Under the pieces are notes generated by a model. It saw only the letters and a program-made list of their open reading frames with translations, made no database searches and was not told the DNA's origin. From assembly GCF_000204055.1 (NCBI RefSeq), contig NW_006768766.1, positions 590,706 through 654,705 on the forward strand: a DNA stretch of 64,000 nt, in the 5' to 3' direction. A program made the position numbers and the translations under genes. Shown in pieces: positions 58,194 through 64,000 of the stretch (its first letter is position 1; each line of letters begins with the position of its first letter). This DNA is from Melampsora larici-populina 98AG31 (taxonomy: Eukaryota > Basidiomycota > Pucciniomycetes > Pucciniales > Melampsoraceae).

Positions 58194-59077
58194 ATTCGTA
58201 ACACTACTTCCCAGCTTCAATACTCCACAACCATCATAACTTGATCTTGCTGGAATTGATGAGAAACATCGCCGTACTGTGAATGAAGACCATTATGTCA
58301 CCTTTATGCTGGTAGAGTGGCAAAGCTTTTGCAATTCTTATAAGCCTGAGAATGCATCTGAATGCATGCTTGTCACAAATGCATGCCTAACAATGCTATT
58401 GAGCATGCTGCGGCAATCGACGCAGATCGGATCGGGTCCTCTGTCACGGTACCTTGAAAGCATCGAGATCAGCAACGTGGAGATCGGGCTTGCTGAGCTC
58501 TCTGGTTCGCTCGTACTCCTTTTTATCCTCAATTTTGAGCCAAGCCGACAAGCAAAATGTGAACTAAATGAACCTACAAGATTCACATACGAACGACTAT
58601 AAGACATGAATGAGGATCATCGGAGCTTGAACGACCTCATGGAGGATGTGATCTGATTGATGAAACAGCTTTGTGTTGTGGTATTTCACACTTTCCCTCC
58701 TGGCAAGTCAACTCGAACGTATCAAAAGTAGACGCGCTTCACCTCAGTACGATGGCTATGATTGATCATTCCTCAACCTCATGATGCGATGTTCCTGACA
58801 AGGATTTAACTCGGTGGATACACGGTCGTGGGCCTTGTTCGCGACTTCAGAACGTATTTGCCTGCCATTAGGAAATCACGATTTTCGGAGAACATCATCA
58901 TCGGGATCCTATCTGTTCGATTCCAAATCATTGCATCCTGGAATCCCAATTGTTCTTCATGATATCTATATGTTGCCTCATCAAATTTACCGCACCATCA
59001 ACTCCTGAAATCAATTGTGATATTATTCGAGACTTTGTATCTCCCAACATCATTATGGGTGGTCCAACTATCATGTA
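58194..59077. other. No clear gene
   Basis: 0.9 kb following the eight-cysteine gene. A 108-codon frame at 58279-58602 lacks an ATG at its start and has no recognisable motif. It may be a remnant or part of an unrecognised gene; I would not annotate it as coding. Confidence 0.4.
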
Positions 59078-59413
59078 ATGGGAACTTACAAGGATCTGAA
59101 TTTTTTATCAATTACAAGCCACTGGTTTGCATCAAAGCAACACCCTTGTCAATTCTTTGAGACTGAATTGTCTGTTTTGAATCACGAGGAAGCTACTGTC
59201 CTGTTCATAGAGATCGAGCAAAGACTAAAAGCAAAAGCTTTGGAGTTGAATATGCAACCACACAAGGATCTGTTTTGTTTATCAATCAGAAGCCACTCGT
59301 TCGCATCAAATCGTAACCCTTGTCAACTCTTTGAGACTAAGATCTCTGCTTTGGATTGCGAAGAGGTTACTACTCTGTTCATGGAGATCGAGCAAAGACC
59401 AAAAGCAATATGA
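59078..59413 (+). CDS. Possible 111-aa protein made of two direct repeats
   Basis: An ATG at 59078 opens a frame to 59413. It consists of two units of about 50 residues, KDLNFLSITSHWFASK..PCQFFETE..EEATVLFIEIEQRLKA and KDLFCLSIRSHSFASN..PCQLFETK..EEVTTLFMEIEQRPKA, offset by about 58 residues. At the DNA level the units (about 59090-59238 and 59264-59411) are roughly 80 per cent alike. The frame is kept in both units and many changes are conservative, which hints at selection on the protein. There is no signal peptide and no recognised family. It could also be a fragment of a larger repeat protein. Confidence 0.35.
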   Translation: MGTYKDLNFLSITSHWFASKQHPCQFFETELSVLNHEEATVLFIEIEQRLKAKALELNMQPHKDLFCLSIRSHSFASNRNPCQLFETKISALDCEEVTTLFMEIEQRPKAI

Positions 59414-61668
59414 CTTGAATGGACGTATTGATAATAAAGACTGAGTGAATGCCCACTATTGCGATGAAGCCATCTCACCTGCACAGCTATCAGGAGAAAT
59501 GTGAAATCAGAAGTTGACAAGAAAAGTAAGTCTTTCTTTCTCTCTGAGAGCTGTAGCTTGTACTCGCGTTCACCGGTATCAACACAATCGATCTAGAACG
59601 ACCTGGACACATGTTGATCTTCATTATAAGCTTCAGGGTGCCGTAGTAATTAAAAAATCACACTTTTGCAAAAGGTCATCTCTCTATGTTGTGCGTTTCA
59701 TATATTTGAGAAGTTATCTGGTATTTGAGTTTTCTTGTGTGTCTCAATTGCATGTAGCCCGCAAGCGATTTCGCTGAGCCTGTCAATCTATAGACACGAG
59801 GACTTAACTGAACTTGTTTGATTGATTTAAGATGATAAATTACAGAGCTTCCAAGCACAATCAAACCACTTGGAAAGACGTCATAAGCAGACATACCATC
59901 CTTTTCCATAGTGAGTAGATCCAGAGACCAAAAGTAGAGGTTTTTGCGTCTCATCGTCGTCACGAGTTGAAAGGACATAGTGACAATAAACACCAACTAA
60001 GGGGTCAATGTCACAAAGGAAATCATCTCATCTGTACAGTAATCCTGGCGGATAGGTGATCTGGAGTAGACAAGACTTGTAGCACAAGACTGTGTCTCTT
60101 GGAAATATGAGGGACTTTGTCCCATATTCACTGTTATCTGAACAGTCATTCGGTTTATTAGTGGTATGTGCTGTGAAATAACTTGAATACATGGTTATCA
60201 TCATGAAATACTTCACGCTGTTGTATTACTATAAATTGAAAAATTGCATCTGTAAATAACATTACCACTCTATGCCATACTTTTGCACTTTCAGATACCT
60301 AAAAGGTCGTTATGCAGGAGCGTTTGTACCAATGAGAGAATAAAAGCAAATGGACGTCGAGAATTTGATATTTCAGTTGGAATGATATACGCATCTAAAG
60401 ATAGATTGATAGGCATTCCTTCACCACCAGGATCTTTGGCGTAGAAATCTTGCTTGTCCATAAATGAACAAGCAAGGATAGAAAGATTTGCAATTTGAGC
60501 CGATTGTATGACAATAAAAGCAATGATACATATAGAGAAGATAACTTGAATCTGAAAGAAAACACCTCGCAGAACTTCTTCTCTCAAATTGATCAGGTCG
60601 AAGAAGGATGAATATATGATGACTTGTTATCGAAATGGCAGATGAGAAAATTCAGTCAAAAATTCGAGGATATTATCAATTCAAGGACAAGGGGAAGGTA
60701 GAAAGACACACAACGGTTGTTACATATTCATCCAATTGTTCGGTGACTTTGATCAACTTGAATGGTTCTGGATATTCTCGCAGGCGTGGTTGAAATTGAG
60801 TTTGAAGGAAGAATGGATGTTGTGCGTCTATAAGATCTGGAAATCTTGAGAGGCTTGTTTTGGGAGCGACAAGCAGAAATCCAGGATAAGAATTTTATGA
60901 AACCAAAGAAGAAAGGAAATAGAAAAGTGAAGGAGACAGCTGAGAAAATAAGATCGGAAACAGGAACCTTCAACAAAGGAGCATCTGAAAGAAACTCGAA
61001 GTGACCGAACTTGAACAAAACGAAGTGAAGAGATCAAACCGTTGTAAAATACAATGGAATTCCTATCATTCATCGATACAGATTGATCTTTTAAATTGGG
61101 CAGAAGTCTTATCGGATATCAGAAAAGGTGATCAAGCTGAAAAGTGTCAAGGGTTGAGATGGATTGAAGAATTGTTCATCAGAAGTTAAGGATCAAGAAT
61201 GTGAATTTGTATAAATCTAAACAAGTGGAATACTCTGGGCAACACTCGCGATGATAATCAGCTCAGTCGGCAAAATAAGGTTTTGAGATACATACAGTGA
61301 ACAAACAAATATGAAACAATTGGACTTTGTTGAGCAAGTCCCGTGATCACAAAAAAACAGAAGTGACCGCGGCAAGTCTTCCCCAAATACAAGATTTTTA
61401 GCTGATCCGAATATCCTTCAAAGCTGATCGCCCAATCATAAAATTTGTCGACTTCATTTCTTTCGATACAGAATTAACCTTTCTCACTACCACCACTTCC
61501 AACCACATTCCATCCGATTCATTCATATCATCCCAACCATACATTAACAGTAACTTAGATAACGCGATCACCTTCTTGTTTTCACCTCAACCAACCCTTA
61601 CTAGTAATTTCAAATCACCGTATTTCTCTCGGCTTTTACTCTTCTCTGAATCACTAGTCTCTTGTACG
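59414..61668. other. Region with fragments of a possible minus-strand membrane-protein gene
   Basis: On the minus strand several hydrophobic frames follow one another: 61018-60728 (VSDLIFSAVSFTFLFPFFFG), 60587-60291 (IFSICIIAFIVIQSAQIANL) and 60216-60028 and 59996-59676 (weak). No ATG or set of splice sites joined them into one consistent frame, so they are recorded here as possible exons or remnants. Nothing else was recognised. Confidence 0.35.
60291..60587 (-). pseudogene. Coding-like fragment related to the repeats at 62.5-63.1 kb
   Basis: A 98-codon open frame without an ATG. Its middle, LSILACSFMDKQDFYAKDPG followed by GEGMP, resembles SILASPLMEEQDVYSISPGG followed by EGMH, encoded on the plus strand inside the tandem repeat at 62515-63105. 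It contains one hydrophobic segment before that block. It may be an exon of a membrane-protein gene or a remnant; there is too little to name a family. Confidence 0.35.
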
Positions 61669-62462
61669 ATGGAATATCTCCCGTCTCCGCTTTCTGGTGA
61701 CGCGTATAGTCCTCGTTATCATAAGACTTTCAACACCTCCATTCCCGAGGTTATCAGGCAACAGATTCGGACCAAGTGCTCAAAACGTTCATCTGCCAGG
61801 TCATACCCAGAGTATGTCTTATAGTTCTTTGATCTTGATCCACTTCATTCATGGCTGACTTTATGGTTTATCCTGTTCTCATCACATAGTCGCAAGTTTC
61901 GATCCTTGGCCAAACTCCTTCTCGCAAGACATCCTCATCTGAAGTACAAACTCTTGAAACCTGGGAATTGCGCTGGTCTTGGACCTTCCTCGACTACCGT
62001 AACTCTCGCTCCTAGGGTCGCAGGATATCACCCTGTTACTATGTTCTCTCCTCAAACCCGACTCGTCATCGAACGCGCGAAATATGTTGCACCCGGCTTG
62101 AGTTCTCTACTGATCCCACTAGAAGATCTTTCTCCAGAAAAAATAACTCAAATTGAAGAACTCAATCCTCGTATCAAAAGGAAAATCGGAAAGGAATTTC
62201 AAGAGATTCTCGGGATCGAAATGACACCATTGTCGAACAAGACTATATTTCGATTATTAATTCAATTCTTCAGATTTTGGGTTCAAGATCATCGCTGTAG
62301 TACTCAATCAAGGTATGTAATCTTTTTTTTTCAATTCATGGAGTGTTGCTTTGTATAGTTCTGACTCTGTATTTTTCAATTTGTCAATGTTCTAGGGACT
62401 TCATTCGAGAATATCTACATGATTCAGATGTCCTCTCATTAATGGAGGAATTCGATCTTTAG
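61669..62462 (+). CDS. Unknown protein, 210 aa
   Basis: Three exons: 61669..61811, 61890..62312, 62396..62462; 633 bases, phases closing. Begins MEYLPSPLSGDAYSPRYHKT, is basic in its first half (IRQQIRTKCSKRSSARSYPE, then RKFRSLAKLLLARH) and ends in an acidic helix, REYLHDSDVLSLMEEFDL. There is no signal peptide or membrane helix, and no recognised domain. Introns are short with good GTATGT donors. The segment before the ATG (61480-61660) is CT-rich like a fungal promoter. It could be a small nuclear or regulatory protein, but that is only a guess from composition. Confidence 0.55.
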
Positions 62463-62514
62463 ATCATATCGTCATTCACTCAATCACATCTCAATTGGAT
62501 CCCCTCAATCGACT

Positions 62515-63105
62515 GCTTCTCTTCTTGTTTGTTTTGTTAAAATTTCGGGTATTACTTCATCATGTCTCATTATATATCTATATCATCTACTTCACATACT
62601 CTCTTTTTCTTTATTCTTACAGGATCCTTCCATCCTTGCTTCTCCACTTATGGAAGAGCAAGATGTCTACTCCATATCTCCTGGTGGTGAAGGAATGCAC
62701 CAGGATTATAGATGTTTACTCAATCTATCTCCAGATGATTATATCAACTGAAGATGTGATGATATCAACTGCTTTATACACACTCCTTGTATTCAAAATT
62801 ATACCTTTATCTTCTCTTCTTGTTTGTTTTGTTAAAATTTCGGACATCACTTCATCATGTATCATTATATATCTATATCATCTACTTCACATACTCTCTT
62901 TTTCTTTATTCTTAGAGGATCCTTCCATCCTTGCTTCTCCACTTATGGAAGAGCAAGATGTCTACTCCATATCTCCTGGTGGTGAAGGAATGCACCAGGA
63001 TTATAGATGTTTACTCAATCTATCTCCAAATAATGATATCAGCTGAAAATGTGATGATATTAACTGCTTTATAAACACTCCTTGTATTCAAAATTATACC
63101 TTTAT
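62515..63105 (+). repeat. 296-bp tandem duplication containing an exon-like frame
   Basis: Unit 1 (62515..62810) and unit 2 (62811..63105) abut exactly and differ at only a few positions; both begin CTTCTCTTCTTGTTTG and end ..AATTATACCTTTAT. Each contains a polypyrimidine stretch followed by an acceptor-like site (TTCTTACAG in unit 1, TTCTTAGAG in unit 2) and then the same coding-like block (DPSILASPLMEEQDVYSISP..) to a TGA. The block resembles the minus-strand fragment at 60291-60587. The duplication looks recent. Confidence 0.85.
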
Positions 63106-64000
63106 GTAAAACACCTTCCATCTTCTTTCAACTGTCCATCACTTATAAATACTTGTATCGGAATTCTCTTATCCATTTTGGGTCATCTTTATCAAAGATT
63201 TGGGATATAAATGTTCATACTTGAGTCTCGACAACCTTGTATGTTAAATGATTTTCCCAGTTAAGCTTTGTCTGGTTAGGATTCTCCTAGCACTAAACTG
63301 GCCCAAGTAAACCCCTATATGAGAAGTTCACTGCCAATAGTGGATGTGTTCTTCCGCGCCCAGATGCATATTCATTACAAGCGCAAATAACACACTGAGA
63401 AGCTATAACCAACTGTGTATCGAAATGAATATGAGTCAATCTCCAAAGTTTTCAGTTGCATATTGAAATTATTGTGCGTTTCAATACTTGTGAGTTCTCC
63501 TTCACCATCCATTTGGATCAACAGATCAAATGATGATATCTTCCGCCAGTCACCTACTATTCATATCTTCCTTGTTTTGTTTTAACAACATGGGTAGCAA
63601 AATTTGATTCTTGCAGTAGCCCCCAATGGTCATACACTACATTTTTGGATTGCAATGGACTTTTTGGTGTTTCTGCTTTACCCATCAACTATGCAGGACA
63701 AAGATACAGTGCAAAAGTGGTCCTCAAATACAAACTTTGGTATATCATGACACATGCAATTTGCATGTAGGATCCAAAGCAGAAAATTGATTCTAGATGT
63801 AATGCGACAAGTCAATGGATGTCTGATTATATTTTGCAGATGTGGAGCCTACTTTGGTAGAGCCTTCCAATCTTTTACGCCTTTTGCCATTGTATTTACT
63901 CGGAGAGACTTGGTGATTGGACTGATTGATGATTGAGCATATCAAATTGATATTTCTAGTAGTAAGGTCTTGAAGAAAAAAAATGGACCAGACAAAGGCT
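63106..64000. other. No gene seen up to the window edge
   Basis: 0.9 kb of AT-rich DNA with short frames only. A gene may begin beyond 64000. Confidence 0.5.

Noticed and set aside
58279..58602. 108-codon open frame on the plus strand after the eight-cysteine gene
   Set aside because: It starts without an ATG, overlaps a similarly long frame on the other strand, and shows no motif or splice partner; probably chance or a remnant.
60728..61018. 96-codon minus-strand frame with one strong hydrophobic segment
   Set aside because: It begins with TTG and not ATG, and no intron connects it to neighbouring frames; recorded only inside the region note.

Overview
The window reads as nuclear DNA of a basidiomycete fungus, most probably a rust (Pucciniales). 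Nearly every gene is cut by short introns of about 55-120 bp with GT..AG (rarely GC..AG) ends, intergenic DNA is AT-rich, and the gene families match: a polo kinase, the Dib1/TXNL4A splicing factor, an Ariadne-type RBR ligase, SCCPDH-like oxidoreductases, a basidiomycete-type seven-helix family and several small secreted proteins. No rRNA, CRISPR, operon or ribosome-binding-site features are expected and none were seen. The organism call is inference. The splice models were built by hand and checked by reading-frame closure.

Layout. 0-2 kb: 3' part of a BCAS3-like WD40 gene (+). 5.1-6.8 kb: protein-L-isoaspartate O-methyltransferase (-). 7.8-14.2 kb: two tandem seven-helix genes (-) with six of seven exons identical in length, inside a segmental duplication. 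16-17.7 kb: a fungal protein of unknown function with one C-terminal helix (+). 18.7-24.7 kb: three candidate secreted proteins (178, 144 and 203 aa) around a gene of a fungal family otherwise linked here to a MYND finger. 26.2-27.5 kb: Dib1/TXNL4A and a tiny membrane-protein gene (-). 28.7-29.7 kb: a four-helix protein (+). 30.6-32.8 kb: the RBR ligase (+), with a one-base frame conflict at one splice junction. 32.8-39 kb: gene-free DNA holding miniature transposons and a tRNA-derived SINE head.

39-52 kb: two SCCPDH-like paralogues (+) with the same eight-exon structure. Between them lie a 4.8-kb Tc1/mariner-type element (41,271-46,072), a decayed MYND-family pseudogene, a short foldback and two abutting MITEs. 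The element has a decayed DD34E transposase on the minus strand and, convergent to it, an intact five-exon gene for an unrecognised 497-aa protein. 52.9-56.7 kb: polo kinase with an unusually long linker. 57.7-58.2 kb: an eight-cysteine secreted protein. 59-63 kb: duplicated and fragmentary sequence around a 210-aa unknown gene. 63.1-64 kb: no gene seen.

Housekeeping genes (splicing, mitosis, ubiquitin, protein repair) alternate with fast-evolving material (secreted proteins, paralogue pairs, transposons), a mosaic known from rust genomes. The strongest novelty candidate is the passenger gene inside the Tc1/mariner element: it stays open while the transposase beside it has three in-frame TGA codons and a frameshift.
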